From contig NZ_SKCD01000005.1 of assembly GCF_006542765.1 (NCBI RefSeq), forward strand, positions 121,493 to 185,492: 64,000 bases of DNA, written 5' to 3'. The stretch's first letter is position 1. Every line of letters begins with the position of its first letter. The notes beneath the pieces are model-generated. The model did not search any database and was not told the origin of the DNA. It saw only the letters and a list, made by a program, of their open reading frames with translations. This document shows, in pieces, positions 56,280 through 64,000 of the stretch. The translations under genes were made by a program, and so were the position numbers. The stretch comes from Paenibacillus luteus. Lineage in GTDB: Bacteria; Bacillota; Bacilli; Paenibacillales; Paenibacillaceae.

Positions 56280-57641
56280 TCAGCCTTCAAAAACCTGAAG
56301 CAGCGTATCGGCGATAAATACGATTTCCTCATCCGTTGTGGACAAGGGAGGACTGAGCGTCAAAATATTCATAAAGCCCGGTACCGTATCGCCGTTTTTG
56401 CTGATGAGAAGACCCTTTTGCTTGCAGCCCGCAATAATGGACGTAACCCTTGCAGCCGAAGCAGGCTCCTTCGTCTGCTTATCCTCAACCAGCTCAATGC
56501 CGATAGCCGAGCCGAAAATGCGCAGTTCACCGACATGGGGATGCGCCTTCAGCGTCTTGATCCGGCGAAGCAGCTCCTTGCCGATATAAGCCGAACGGGC
56601 GACCAGCTCTTCCCGCTCCAATATTTCAATGTTTTTGAGCGCAACCGCGCAGGACACGGGATTGCCTCCGAACGTATTCACATGCCGAAAATGGCTGTCC
56701 GGCCCCGACTCCTTGAAGCTGTCATACATTTCGGCCGACACGGCCGTAGCAGACAAAGGAGAGTAGGCACTCGTCATTCCTTTAGCCATGGTTACCATGT
56801 CCGGCCGGACGCCAAAGTTCTGATGCCCGAACTTCGCACCTGAACGGCCGAAGCCGCAGATCACCTCATCTACAATTAATAAAACGTCATGCTTGTCGCA
56901 AATCTCCCTCAGCTTGGGCAAATAATGGTCCGGCGGCACGATCATCCCCCCGCCCGTGATTGCCGGCTCAACGATAATGCCTGCGACAGAATCCGCCCCC
57001 TCCCAAATGATCGCGTCCTCATAGGCCTGCGCGCATTGCAGTTCGCAGGCTCCCCTTGTCTGGCCAAACGGACAGCGATAGCAATAAGGCGGAGGCACAT
57101 GGGTGAAACCGGCGCCAAGCGGTTCATACTTCACCTTGCGCTGCGCTTGCCCCGTGGCGCTAAGCGCTCCCATCGAATTGCCGTGATAGGCGCGGTGGCG
57201 GGAAATGAACTTGTGCTTGCTTGCCTTGCCGCGTTGATAATGGTATTGGCGTGCGATTTTGAAAGCCACCTCATTGGCATCCGAGCCTGAATTCGAGAAA
57301 AAAATTCGGTACTCGCCCTCCAGCCATTCATTCAGCTTGGCAGCCAGCTCAATGGCAGGAACATGGGATTGAATAAGCGTCGAATAAGCGATCGTTTTCA
57401 TCTGCTCTGCAGCCGCTTCGGCAATCTCTGCCCTTCCGTGGCCAACGTTGACGCACCATAGCCCGGACATGCCGTCCAAATAGCGGTTGCCATCCATATC
57501 CGTAATCCAGCTGCCTTCCCCCGACACAATGACCATTGGATTCTCATTATGGGGAGAAATATGATGCCACAAAAACTTGCGATCCTTCTCCAGCAGAGCT
57601 TCCTTTGCTTCCGAATCCATTGCTGCCTTGTTTGCTCCCAT
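56280..57641 (-). CDS. Class III aminotransferase, probable beta-alanine transaminase
   Basis: A 453-residue PLP enzyme. The lysine is K287 in MVTMAKGMTSAYSPL, the cofactor aspartate is in LLIVDEVICGFGRSG, and FFSNSGSDANEVAFKIARQ binds phosphate. PPYCYRCPFGQ...CELQCA carries four cysteines typical of this subfamily. In this context it should move the amino group of beta-alanine to an oxo acid, giving malonate semialdehyde. I chose the ATG at 57641 for the AAGGAGGAG nine bases upstream. Its first 95 bases overlap a small upstream ORF. The next enzyme of the pathway is the broken dehydrogenase at 46676. Confidence 0.92.
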   Translation of the reverse strand: MGANKAAMDSEAKEALLEKDRKFLWHHISPHNENPMVIVSGEGSWITDMDGNRYLDGMSGLWCVNVGHGRAEIAEAAAEQMKTIAYSTLIQSHVPAIELAAKLNEWLEGEYRIFFSNSGSDANEVAFKIARQYHYQRGKASKHKFISRHRAYHGNSMGALSATGQAQRKVKYEPLGAGFTHVPPPYCYRCPFGQTRGACELQCAQAYEDAIIWEGADSVAGIIVEPAITGGGMIVPPDHYLPKLREICDKHDVLLIVDEVICGFGRSGAKFGHQNFGVRPDMVTMAKGMTSAYSPLSATAVSAEMYDSFKESGPDSHFRHVNTFGGNPVSCAVALKNIEILEREELVARSAYIGKELLRRIKTLKAHPHVGELRIFGSAIGIELVEDKQTKEPASAARVTSIIAGCKQKGLLISKNGDTVPGFMNILTLSPPLSTTDEEIVFIADTLLQVFEG

Positions 57642-57963
57642 AGCCCGCTTCTCCTCCTTCGCTCCCGCCGCTTCCATATAGAGAGTAGCGCGGATGAGAA
57701 CATCCGCGACCCTTATAGACTAGCGTATGCGGGTACTTGGCCGCATCTTCCAAAATTGTTTTGTCGATGGCCGCAGCGAGATCCGTATCCTTCTTGATCA
57801 GCCCGTTTTTCAGCGCAATATCCACTGTCCGCGTCACCGCATCATCCACAAATGATCCTACCTGCTCTTCCGAGAAGCCCTCCGGCTTCACCAGCTTTGC
57901 CATTTCCATCAGCATCGTCGTCTGATGCTCCTTCGTCGTGCTGCCTTCCGTTAACGCACTCAT
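57547..57963 (-). CDS. Small ORF of unknown function at the head of the pyrimidine operon
   Basis: The frame reads 138 codons from the ATG at 57963 (a GTG precedes it). The first 80 residues are convincingly protein-like and helical (EHQTTMLMEMAKLVKPEGFS, SFVDDAVTRTVDIALKNGLI, DLAAAIDKTILEDAAKYP), but the last 45 are Gly/Ser-rich and overlap the aminotransferase start in another frame. Either the gene truly overlaps, or a frameshift has moved its stop. The ribosome site is weak. No family is recognised. Confidence 0.5.
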   Translation of the reverse strand: MSALTEGSTTKEHQTTMLMEMAKLVKPEGFSEEQVGSFVDDAVTRTVDIALKNGLIKKDTDLAAAIDKTILEDAAKYPHTLVYKGRGCSHPRYSLYGSGGSEGGEAGYGSKQGSNGFGSKGSSAGEGSQVFVASYFSP

Positions 57964-58077
57964 CACTCTGAGCTACATGCCAGGTAATGGCGAGCCGTTC
58001 CGCAAGCTGAACCATGTAATAGGAGATATACTTACGCTTCGTTTCATGTTAGGTACGAGATAGAAACAAGTGAATTT

Positions 58078-58096
58078 ATGTTATATTATATAACAT
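58078..58096. promoter_or_regulatory. 19-bp palindrome, candidate operator of the pyrimidine operon
   Basis: ATGTTATAT-T-ATATAACAT is a perfect inverted repeat about 115 bases upstream of the first small gene and just downstream of a possible leftward TATAAT (58111-58116). Such a position would suit a repressor site. Which protein binds it is unknown. Confidence 0.45.
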
Positions 58097-58144
58097 TAAG
58101 TTCGAATTACATTATACAGATTGGTTAAAAAATGGTTGCTTGGT

Positions 58145-58159
58145 TTGACACAATGTCAA
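58145..58159. promoter_or_regulatory. TTGACA-CAA-TGTCAA palindrome
   Basis: A perfect six-base inverted repeat with a three-base centre between the divergent pyrimidine operon and yhbH. Each half equals a -35 hexamer, but no -10 box is correctly placed on either strand, so an operator is the more likely reading. Confidence 0.35.
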
Positions 58160-58326
58160 CTAGAGGGGACTGGCCCATTCGGTAGTTTGCTAGAAATGGA
58201 CTTATTTTCCTTCACATAACCGCTCCGATCTTGAATATATTGAGTAACAGACAAGAAAATAGCGAAGGTTGTCTTTATCGTTTCTTGCATGCCGATTGGT
58301 TAATTTAGTGGAATGAGGTGAGGGAA

Positions 58327-59481
58327 ATGGAGTCAGAGCCGCTGTTTATTGTGTCCCGCGAGGACTGGTCGCTCCACCGCAAAGGCTATGAGGATCAAGC
58401 GCGACATCAGGAGAAGGTACACGAAGCAATTAAGCAAAACCTTCCCGATCTGGTTTCCGACGAGAGTATCGTGTTGTCCGATGGCAGACGTACCATTAAA
58501 GTTCCCATCAAAAGTCTGGACGAATCCCACTTTATATACAACTACAACAAGAAGCAGCACGTCGGACAAGGCGACGGCGATTCACAGGTAGGCGATGTGC
58601 TTGGTGTCGACCCTCAAGCAGCTAAAGGACCGGGGAAAGGACAGGATGCAGGCGATCAGCCGGGCGAGGATGTCGTTGATACCGAAATCAGCATCGATCA
58701 GCTGGAGGATATGCTGTTTGAGGAGCTGGAACTGCCTAATCTGGAGCAGAAGCAAAAGGATCAAATGCAATCGACGGAAATCGTGTTTCATGATATCCGC
58801 AAGAAAGGCATTATGTCCAATATTGACAAAAAGCGGACGCTGATTGAAAATTTACGGCGCAACGCCAACGCCGGCAAAGCGGGAATTGGCGGCATATCCC
58901 CCGACGATCTCCGTTACAAAACATGGAATGAAATCGTAAAGCCGCAATCGAATGCGGTCATTCTTGCTCTTATGGATACCTCAGGCAGCATGGGCTCCTT
59001 CGAAAAGTATTGCGCCCGCAGCTTCTTCTTCTGGATGACCCGGTTTCTGCGCCGAAAATACGAACATGTCGAAATCGTATTTATCGCGCACCACACCGAA
59101 GCCAAGGAAGTAACTGAAGAGGAATTTTTTAATCGCGGTGAAAGCGGTGGCACCATCTGCTCTTCCGCTTATCAAAAAGCTATTGATATCATTGACAGCC
59201 GTTACCCGACCTCGAACTGGAATATATATCCTTTTCATTTCTCTGATGGCGACAACCTGACTTCAGACAACGAACGCTGCGTCAAGCTGATTGGTCAGCT
59301 TATGGAGCGAAGCAATATGTTCGGCTACGGCGAAGTGAACCAATACAACCGCAGCAGCACGCTGATGTCAGCCTACAAACACATTAACCACAAAAAGTTT
59401 ATGTATTCAGTCATCAAAGAAAAAGGCGAGGTCTACAAAGCGCTCAAAACCTTCTTCTCAAAGAAAGCAAGCGGCACCTGA
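58327..59481 (+). CDS. yhbH: Sporulation protein YhbH (DUF444)
   Basis: A 384-residue protein. The N-terminal part is charged ([40 protein letters not shown]) with a Gly/Asp-rich linker; the C-terminal part is a von Willebrand A-like domain with the metal site DTSGSMG at about residue 217 and the downstream [14 protein letters not shown]. subtilis YhbH is expressed during sporulation and is usually found with PrkA and SpoVR, which are not in this window. The ATG at 58327 follows GAGGTG by six bases; the GTG within that site is an unlikely start. A terminator follows. Confidence 0.93.
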   Translation: MESEPLFIVSREDWSLHRKGYEDQARHQEKVHEAIKQNLPDLVSDESIVLSDGRRTIKVPIKSLDESHFIYNYNKKQHVGQGDGDSQVGDVLGVDPQAAKGPGKGQDAGDQPGEDVVDTEISIDQLEDMLFEELELPNLEQKQKDQMQSTEIVFHDIRKKGIMSNIDKKRTLIENLRRNANAGKAGIGGISPDDLRYKTWNEIVKPQSNAVILALMDTSGSMGSFEKYCARSFFFWMTRFLRRKYEHVEIVFIAHHTEAKEVTEEEFFNRGESGGTICSSAYQKAIDIIDSRYPTSNWNIYPFHFSDGDNLTSDNERCVKLIGQLMERSNMFGYGEVNQYNRSSTLMSAYKHINHKKFMYSVIKEKGEVYKALKTFFSKKASGT

Positions 59482-59491
59482 TAAAAACACA

Positions 59492-59539
59492 AAAATAAGC
59501 CGTCTGATTGGGTTCTACCCAACTTGGACGGCTTATTTT
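59492..59539 (+). terminator. Terminator of yhbH
   Basis: AAAATAAGCCGTC (59492-59504) pairs with GACGGCTTATTTT (59527-59539); an inner TTGGGT/ACCCAA stem lies in the loop. It is 10 bases past the yhbH stop. Confidence 0.88.
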
Positions 59540-59630
59540 CTACTATTTTGCTCCACGAATCGTAGTTGTAGCGCGCCTTTGCTCATGAATGACAATCACT
59601 ATTGCCTCGCATGTAGCACCACCGCCATTA

Positions 59631-59821
59631 CTATCCTGCACTCTTGCAGGCTAGCGTCCACTTTAACGCCCTGTCAGTTGTCTATCCTGTATCCCGTACA
59701 ATATAGACACATCTTTTCGCCCAATCACCGTTCATTTCAACCTATTCTAATGCATTCATACACTATAGCCCCACGGTTGAAGCAAATTAGGCGCTTGCAA
59801 ATGCAAATGTGCAGGATAGCT
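59631..59821. mobile_element. 191-bp MITE-like element, copy 1
   Basis: Bounded by CTATCCTGCAC at the left and its complement GTGCAGGATAG at the right; the terminal inverted repeat extends to about 16 of 18 bases. It holds no ORF of note. An internal hairpin (TGTCTAT-CC-TGTA, loop, TACA-AT-ATAGACA) is at 59679-59709. A second copy in the same orientation begins 42 bases after its end. Confidence 0.75.
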
Positions 59822-59863
59822 CCATAATTCGAATTCTTGGTTCACAAATAGTATCTCACCTTG

Positions 59864-60054
59864 CTATCCTGCACTCTTGCAGGCTAGCGTCCACTTTAAC
59901 GCCCTGTCAGTTGTCTATCCTGTATCCCGTACAATATAGACACCTCTTTTCGCCCAATCACCGTTCATTTCAGCCTATTCTAATGCATTCATACACTATA
60001 GCCGCACGGTTGAAGCAAATTAGGTGCTTGCAAATGCAAATGTGCAGGATAGCT
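59864..60054. mobile_element. 191-bp MITE-like element, copy 2
   Basis: Equal in length to copy 1 and identical except for four substitutions seen by eye (about 98 percent), including one in the loop side after ATAGACAC and one near the right end. The same terminal inverted repeats and inner hairpin are present. Confidence 0.75.
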
Positions 60055-60060
60055 GCTTGA

Positions 60061-60176
60061 TTAGATTGATTAGATTGATTAGATTAGTTAGATTGGTTAG
60101 ATTGATTAGATTAATTAGATTGGTTAGATTGATTAGATTAGTTAGATTGATTAGATTGATTAGATTGATTAGATTG
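60061..60176. repeat. 9-bp minisatellite, about 13 units
   Basis: Units of TTAGATTGA with variation only in the last two positions (GA, AG, GG, AA) run without interruption. It begins six bases after the second MITE-like copy and ends 18 bases before the MFS gene stop. Frames through it read Leu-Ile-Arg or Asn-Leu-Ile repeats and are not genes. Confidence 0.92.
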
Positions 60177-60194
60177 CCAGTTTTCCATTTGGCA

Positions 60195-61430
60195 TCAGCT
60201 TGTAGTATCCGCAGCCTCTTCATCAAGATCAGTTCCTTTGGTCTCTTTGCCAAAGAAGAGCACCGTTAGCGCACCTATAACGATCGTTACGAAAAAGATC
60301 ATAAATATAGACGAAATCGCAATATGCCTTGCGACCAGCATACCAACAAGATAAGGCCCAATAATACCCCCGACACGACCGAAGGAAGCGGCAAAGCCCA
60401 CGCCAGTCCCGCGAACCGCAGCCGGATACAGCTCCGGCGTATAGGCATACATGCCTCCCCATGCACCAAGGTTAAAGAAGGAGAGACAGATTCCCGCCGC
60501 GAGCAACACTCCTTCCGTCTCTGCGCTGCCAAACCAGAGGGCGCTGCCCGCAGTGAGCAGTAAATATATGACGAGAACAAATTTTCGCCCAAACTTCTCA
60601 ATGAAGTAAGCTGCCGTAAAATAACCAGGCAACTGGGCGAGCGTCATAATCAGCACATATTGAAAGCTTTTCACCAAATCAAAGCCTTTCAGCACCATAA
60701 CAGAAGGCAACCACAGGAACATGCCATAGTAGGAAAAAACAACCGTGAACCAAAGTATCCACAGCATGACCGTAGCTTTTCGGTAGCGTAATGACCATAA
60801 GGATCTCATTCTGTCACGCAAGCTCAACTTACGGCTCTCCTGTGCATTAAAGCGAGGCGAGTCCTTAATGGCTCTTCTCAAATAGAGGGCAAATAGAGCG
60901 GGAACCGCTCCGAGAGCAAACGCCATCCGCCATCCATAGTCCGGAATAATAAAGTAAGCAATCAAAGCCGCAAAAATCCAACCGATTGCCCAAAAGCTCT
61001 CCAACAAAACAACTGCCCTGCCGCGTTCCTTAACGGGAACCGATTCCGACACTAGCGTTGATGCTACGGGCAGCTCGCCTCCTAGCCCAAATCCTGCTAC
61101 AAAACGAAGCACGCATAATACGATGAATCCCCCCGCCAGTGCGGACAATCCACTAGCAATCGAGAAAATAAGCAATGTCCACAGCAGAATTGCCCTGCGT
61201 CCATAGCGGTCTGCCAACAAGCCTGATATGGCTGCACCGACAGCCATCCCAATCGAGTTAATTGCCATCAGTAAGCCAACCTGTTGCGCGCCAAGCTGCC
61301 ATTCTACGGCCAAAGCAGCCACGATAAAAGAGATCATGCCGACCTCCATCGCATCAAACAGCCAGCTAAGACCAGCGCTGAACAATAATTTTCGTTGCTT
61401 CGGTTCACGCAGCAATGTCATTTTACTCAT
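60195..61430 (-). CDS. MFS transporter, sugar-porter/NiaP-like
   Basis: A 411-residue membrane protein with 12 hydrophobic segments. The signature between helices 2 and 3 reads GLLADRYGRRAILL, and RFVAGFGLGGELPVASTLVSE, PVKERGRAV and the WLFDAMEVGMISF start resemble the YceI/NiaP nicotinate transporter group of the MFS. Substrate is not certain; aromatic acids and sugars are alternatives. AAGGGGC lies seven bases before the ATG. No terminator was seen; transcription would run into the minisatellite. Confidence 0.88.
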   Translation of the reverse strand: MSKMTLLREPKQRKLLFSAGLSWLFDAMEVGMISFIVAALAVEWQLGAQQVGLLMAINSIGMAVGAAISGLLADRYGRRAILLWTLLIFSIASGLSALAGGFIVLCVLRFVAGFGLGGELPVASTLVSESVPVKERGRAVVLLESFWAIGWIFAALIAYFIIPDYGWRMAFALGAVPALFALYLRRAIKDSPRFNAQESRKLSLRDRMRSLWSLRYRKATVMLWILWFTVVFSYYGMFLWLPSVMVLKGFDLVKSFQYVLIMTLAQLPGYFTAAYFIEKFGRKFVLVIYLLLTAGSALWFGSAETEGVLLAAGICLSFFNLGAWGGMYAYTPELYPAAVRGTGVGFAASFGRVGGIIGPYLVGMLVARHIAISSIFMIFFVTIVIGALTVLFFGKETKGTDLDEEAADTTS

Positions 61431-61602
61431 ATGAAAGCCCCTTATCCTATGCTCATGCTCTATTCACTACGCAGCATTTCCTAATTTTGTTCATATCCTA
61501 CCCTATATTAACACGTTTTCACAGTTTCTAATCGTTAAAGATCTGATTCTAGTGTTGCCAAACCGGCGAGACTTTAGCTCCTCAATAAGCATATCCGTGT
61601 GC

Positions 61603-61890
61603 TTACAGCTCATAAAGACTAGCGTTCTTGAGCCTTTCATTTACGATTTGAGCAGATTGGCTAACCGTGTCCTGACTCGTTTTGAGCGCATTTCTCTGTA
61701 TCTCCTTCGAGGCGATCCAGTAAGCAATACCGTCCGTTGCCGTAAGGCCAAACAAAATAAAAACAACAAAGTTGAACCCTATTCTTTGCTTGAGCGAAAG
61801 AGAATAAAATAGCTTTTTAACAAATGCACCCAATTTTGTTTGCTGAACATCCTCATGCACCTCTACTTGCCCAAGTGGGCTTAGACACAC
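61603..61890 (-). pseudogene. Truncated 5' fragment of a membrane sensor gene
   Basis: About 70 residues look like the start of a sensor kinase or chemoreceptor: a basic juxtamembrane segment (KKLFYSLSLKQRIGFN), one hydrophobic helix (FVVFILFGLTATDGIAYWIA) and the start of an extracellular helix (KEIQRNALKTSQDTVSQSAQIVNERLKN). The frame then stops after ASLYEL, and no continuation was found in other frames. There is no convincing start. It is most likely the remnant of a deleted gene, although a small membrane protein cannot be excluded. Confidence 0.5.
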
Positions 61891-62006
61891 TCTTTTTTTT
61901 TATATAATGGAAACCATAATGATAAACATACGGCAAAACACGGAATAAGGGCAGAAATTTAAAGGTCTTTGCAGCACACTTGAAACGCATAATGGCTCGA
62001 AATAGC

Positions 62007-62036
62007 AAAAAAAACCTCAACCCCTGTAAAGAGGTT
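62007..62036 (-). terminator. Terminator of pdaA
   Basis: Read leftward, AACCTC and GAGGTT form a short stem followed by about eight U residues, 22 bases after the deacetylase stop. Confidence 0.75.
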
Positions 62037-62057
62037 AAGGCTCTTGCCACTACTTTG

Positions 62058-62843
62058 CTATATATTTAATTCACTGCCCAGCTGATCTAGACTTTTAAAT
62101 AGGTATCCTTGCCTGCGAGCCTCGTCAATAATTCTTCCAAGCGCCTCGGTATTATCTTTGGAAACGGAATGCAGCAGGATGATTGCACCGGGATGAAGCT
62201 GCTTCACAACCTCGTTGTAAGCATATTGTGATCCCCTTTGCGCATTCACATCCCAGTCCTTGTACGCCACTGACCAAAATACATTCGTATAGCCGAATTG
62301 CTTGCTTGCCGCAAGCACTCTTTCAGTGAATATGCCTCTAGGTGGTCGGAGATACTTCATTTCCTTTTGACCCGTCAGTATTTCTACCTGCTCCTTAACC
62401 TTATCGAGCTCTGTTTTGATACTCGCTTCCGAGAGCGTCGACATGTCTGGATGACTCCAGGAATGGTTGCCCACGATATGGCCTTCCTGGATCATCCGCT
62501 TCAACAGCTCAGGCTGGTCCTTTACATAATGACCCGTCACAAAAAAGACCGCTGGCACCTGCTTATCTTTTAGTACATCGAGAATGCGTGGTGTGTATCC
62601 ATTTTCGTAACCGTTATCGAATGTAAGATAAAGCTCCTTTTGTGACGTATCCCCAAGAAATAAGGCTCCGTGCTTGGTCACAATGTGTTTGAAGCCTTCT
62701 TCATCGATGGAAGGCAGCCTTCCTTCCACACTTTTCTTAAACCCGAAGTGATATACTCCCGGCTGTCCAAATGCCACTGAAGGGTTAATTAAGCCCCATA
62801 AGATCACGACAAGCAAAACAGCGATACTACCCCTTTGCTTCAA
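62058..62843 (-). CDS. pdaA: Polysaccharide deacetylase PdaA (spore cortex muramic delta-lactam synthesis)
   Basis: PdaA removes the acetyl group from muramic acid so that the delta-lactam of spore cortex can form. The 261-residue protein has a signal peptide (SIAVLLVVILWGLINPSVAFG), then the NodB fold: TFDNGYENGYTPRIL (motif 1), HSWSHPDM (metal His pair), RPPRGIF and HPGAIILLHSVS. The YHFGFKKSVEGRLPSI lead is typical of PdaA. I chose the TTG at 62843 because AAGGAGGC lies seven bases upstream. Its location after yhbH adds a second sporulation gene to the region, though the two are not co-transcribed. Confidence 0.92.
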   Translation of the reverse strand: MKQRGSIAVLLVVILWGLINPSVAFGQPGVYHFGFKKSVEGRLPSIDEEGFKHIVTKHGALFLGDTSQKELYLTFDNGYENGYTPRILDVLKDKQVPAVFFVTGHYVKDQPELLKRMIQEGHIVGNHSWSHPDMSTLSEASIKTELDKVKEQVEILTGQKEMKYLRPPRGIFTERVLAASKQFGYTNVFWSVAYKDWDVNAQRGSQYAYNEVVKQLHPGAIILLHSVSKDNTEALGRIIDEARRQGYLFKSLDQLGSELNI

Positions 62844-62920
62844 CAGTAAAGCCTCCTTATTCAATGAAGTGAATTGCAAGCCATCGGCATATTGCGCTTA
62901 TAATTCCCCATAACCTCATA

Positions 62921-62969
62921 AAAAAACCGCTATTTCCATAAGTCCAACGGACTTCGAGAATAGCGGTTT
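62921..62969 (-). terminator. Terminator of the tRNA cluster
   Basis: Read leftward, AAACCGCTATT and AATAGCGG form the outer stem, AAGTCC/GGACTT an inner one, and about seven U residues follow. It lies 27 bases after the last tRNA gene. Confidence 0.9.
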
Positions 62970-62995
62970 ATGTGGTCAATCTTTTCGTTAAAAGA

Positions 62996-63072
62996 TGGTC
63001 GGGACGACACGATTTGAACATGCGACCCCCTGGTCCCAAACCAGGTGCTCTACCAAGCTGAGCTACGTCCCG
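62996..63072 (-). tRNA. tRNA-Pro(TGG)
   Basis: 77 bases with encoded CCA. Acceptor CGGGACG/CGTCCCG pairs fully; the anticodon loop TTTGGGA gives TGG. Confidence 0.95.
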
Positions 63073-63080
63073 AGAAAAGA

Positions 63081-63156
<76 letters not shown>

Positions 63157-63231
63157 GTAACGGTTATGTCTACCAAAGGAGGTAGTTTTGATGCTTGCCT
63201 GATACGAATCAAGGAGCATCTTAAGAAAAAA

Positions 63232-63307
<76 letters not shown>

Positions 63308-63339
63308 ATATGGATTTTTTGCACCATGTAAAGGTGATT

Positions 63340-63416
<77 letters not shown>

Positions 63417-63431
63417 TCGTTAAAGAAAATA

Positions 63432-63506
63432 TGGTGACCCGTAGGGGACTCGAACCCCTGTTACCTCCGTGAAAGGGAGGTGTCTTAACCACTTGACCAA
63501 CGGGCC
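63432..63506 (-). tRNA. tRNA-Glu(TTC)
   Basis: 75 bases with encoded CCA; anticodon loop CTTTCAC gives TTC. Confidence 0.95.
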
Positions 63507-63516
63507 TTATTTGGAA

Positions 63517-63604
63517 CGGAGAGAGAGGGATTCGAACCCTCGCACCACTTACGCAGTCTAACCCCTTAGCAGAGGGTCCCCTTGAGCCACTTGGGTATCT
63601 CTCC
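63517..63604 (-). tRNA. tRNA-Ser(GCT)
   Basis: 88 bases with the long variable arm of type II tRNAs; anticodon loop CTGCTAA gives GCT. CCA is not encoded, the next bases being TTC, unlike the other tRNAs here. Confidence 0.93.
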
Positions 63605-63609
63605 AAACT

Positions 63610-63685
63610 TGGCTCCCCGAACAGGACTCGAACCTGTGACAACTCGATTAACAGTCGAGTGCTCTACCAACTGAGCTATCAGGGA
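63610..63685 (-). tRNA. tRNA-Asn(GTT)
   Basis: 76 bases with encoded CCA; anticodon loop CTGTTAA gives GTT. Confidence 0.95.
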
Positions 63686-63690
63686 AAATA

Positions 63691-63767
<77 letters not shown>

Positions 63768-63915
63768 TAAGCATAAACATAAATCTTATGTAAGATCAAT
63801 TGTTTATAATCAGGTAATCAAGTTGCGCCCTGAAAACTGGATACGAAAGATCAGGCTTGCTGAAGCCTTTGTAGCTGCTGTCTACCGGATGTATGGGTCA
63901 CAGTAAACGTGTTTA

Positions 63916-64000
63916 GGATAAGCCCTCGACCGATTAGTATTCGTCAGCTCCACACATTGCTGTGCTTCCACCCCGAACCTATCAACCTCGTCGTCTTCAA
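63916..64000 (-). rRNA. 23S ribosomal RNA, 3' end only
   Basis: Read leftward, the sequence contains the strongly conserved end of 23S rRNA (GACGAGGTTGATAGGTTCGG, then GAGCTGACGAATACTAATCG and GTCGAGGGCTTATCC). The gene enters from the right edge. The exact 3' end is placed by comparison with known ends and may shift by a few bases. The 148 bases between it and tRNA-Ile hold no 5S rRNA. Confidence 0.93.

Larger units (their letters stand above)
57964..58326. other. 363-bp divergent promoter region between the pyrimidine operon and yhbH
   Basis: No coding frame was found. Two palindromes, listed separately, lie near the middle; a TATAAT on the minus strand at 58111-58116 is a possible -10 for the pyrimidine operon but lacks a good -35. 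Confidence 0.55.

Noticed and set aside
54472..56843. Long plus-strand frames (about 180 and 280 residues) opposite the M20, nitrilase and aminotransferase genes
   Set aside because: Arg- and Cys-rich shadows of high-GC coding sequence with no motifs; the minus-strand genes have full catalytic motifs.
59631..60054. Possible insertion sequence with transposase
   Set aside because: Each copy is only 191 bases with no open frame, so at most non-autonomous.
60061..60176. Possible CRISPR array
   Set aside because: Units are 9 bases without spacers; it is a tandem repeat, and no cas genes are present.
60020..60269. Frames with Leu-Ile-Arg or Asn-Leu-Ile repeats
   Set aside because: Produced by the 9-bp minisatellite; they overlap the MFS gene end and have no start signals.

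Overview
The window looks like the chromosome of a spore-forming member of the Paenibacillaceae (Paenibacillus, Cohnella or a close relative). The evidence is a moderate GC content, strong GGAGG ribosome sites with frequent TTG and GTG starts, a Bacillus-type sufCDSUB operon, sporulation genes (yhbH, pdaA), YesM/YesN-type two-component genes beside CUT1 sugar ABC transporters, and YunC/YunD, DUF1802 and DUF423 housekeeping proteins. The genus is inferred; no species can be named from the sequence alone. No phage, CRISPR array or complete insertion sequence was found.

Layout. 0.0-6.6 kb: start of a YfkAB-like radical SAM gene, an HD-GYP phosphodiesterase, a YunD-like phosphoesterase, molybdenum-cofactor genes (moaA diverging from a moaD-moaE fusion) and a second HD-GYP protein. 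6.8-8.6 kb: a phytanoyl-CoA-dioxygenase-family gene divergent from an AraC-type regulator. 9.2-27.5 kb: a large leftward carbohydrate locus. It holds a YesN/YesM two-component pair, its own terminator, then two permeases, a lipoprotein binding protein, two Gfo/Idh/MocA oxidoreductases, a 1273-residue secreted GxGYxYP protein, and two GH38 alpha-mannosidases. This is the best candidate for an uncharacterised system: a glycan is probably cut outside, imported and trimmed inside. 27.7-33.7 kb: the complete sufCDSUB iron-sulfur operon with a clear promoter and terminator, and a DUF1802 gene. 33.8-36.5 kb: mtnK-mtnA (methionine salvage) and yunC. 36.6-38.2 kb: an AT-rich patch with a hypothetical gene, a 30-residue membrane peptide and a ResA-like thioredoxin. 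38.2-46.2 kb: a hypothetical protein, a GGDEF-EAL protein with a degenerate GGDEF site, DUF423, a small membrane protein, and sbcDC bracketed by an inverted pair of 51-bp repeats.

46.7-58.0 kb: reductive pyrimidine catabolism. PreT/PreA reduce uracil, HydA opens the ring, an M20 amidohydrolase and a nitrilase-family enzyme can each release beta-alanine, and a class III aminotransferase would make malonate semialdehyde. A PucR-type regulator lies beside them. The last enzyme, methylmalonate/malonate-semialdehyde dehydrogenase, is present only as a pseudogene with an amber stop and a deletion of the catalytic-cysteine region. 58.3-62.9 kb: yhbH, a repeat-rich intergenic region (a duplicated 191-bp MITE-like element and a 9-bp minisatellite), an MFS transporter, a truncated sensor-gene fragment and pdaA. 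63.0-64.0 kb: eight tRNA genes and the 3' end of a 23S rRNA gene, all leftward, with no 5S rRNA gene between the 23S and the tRNAs.
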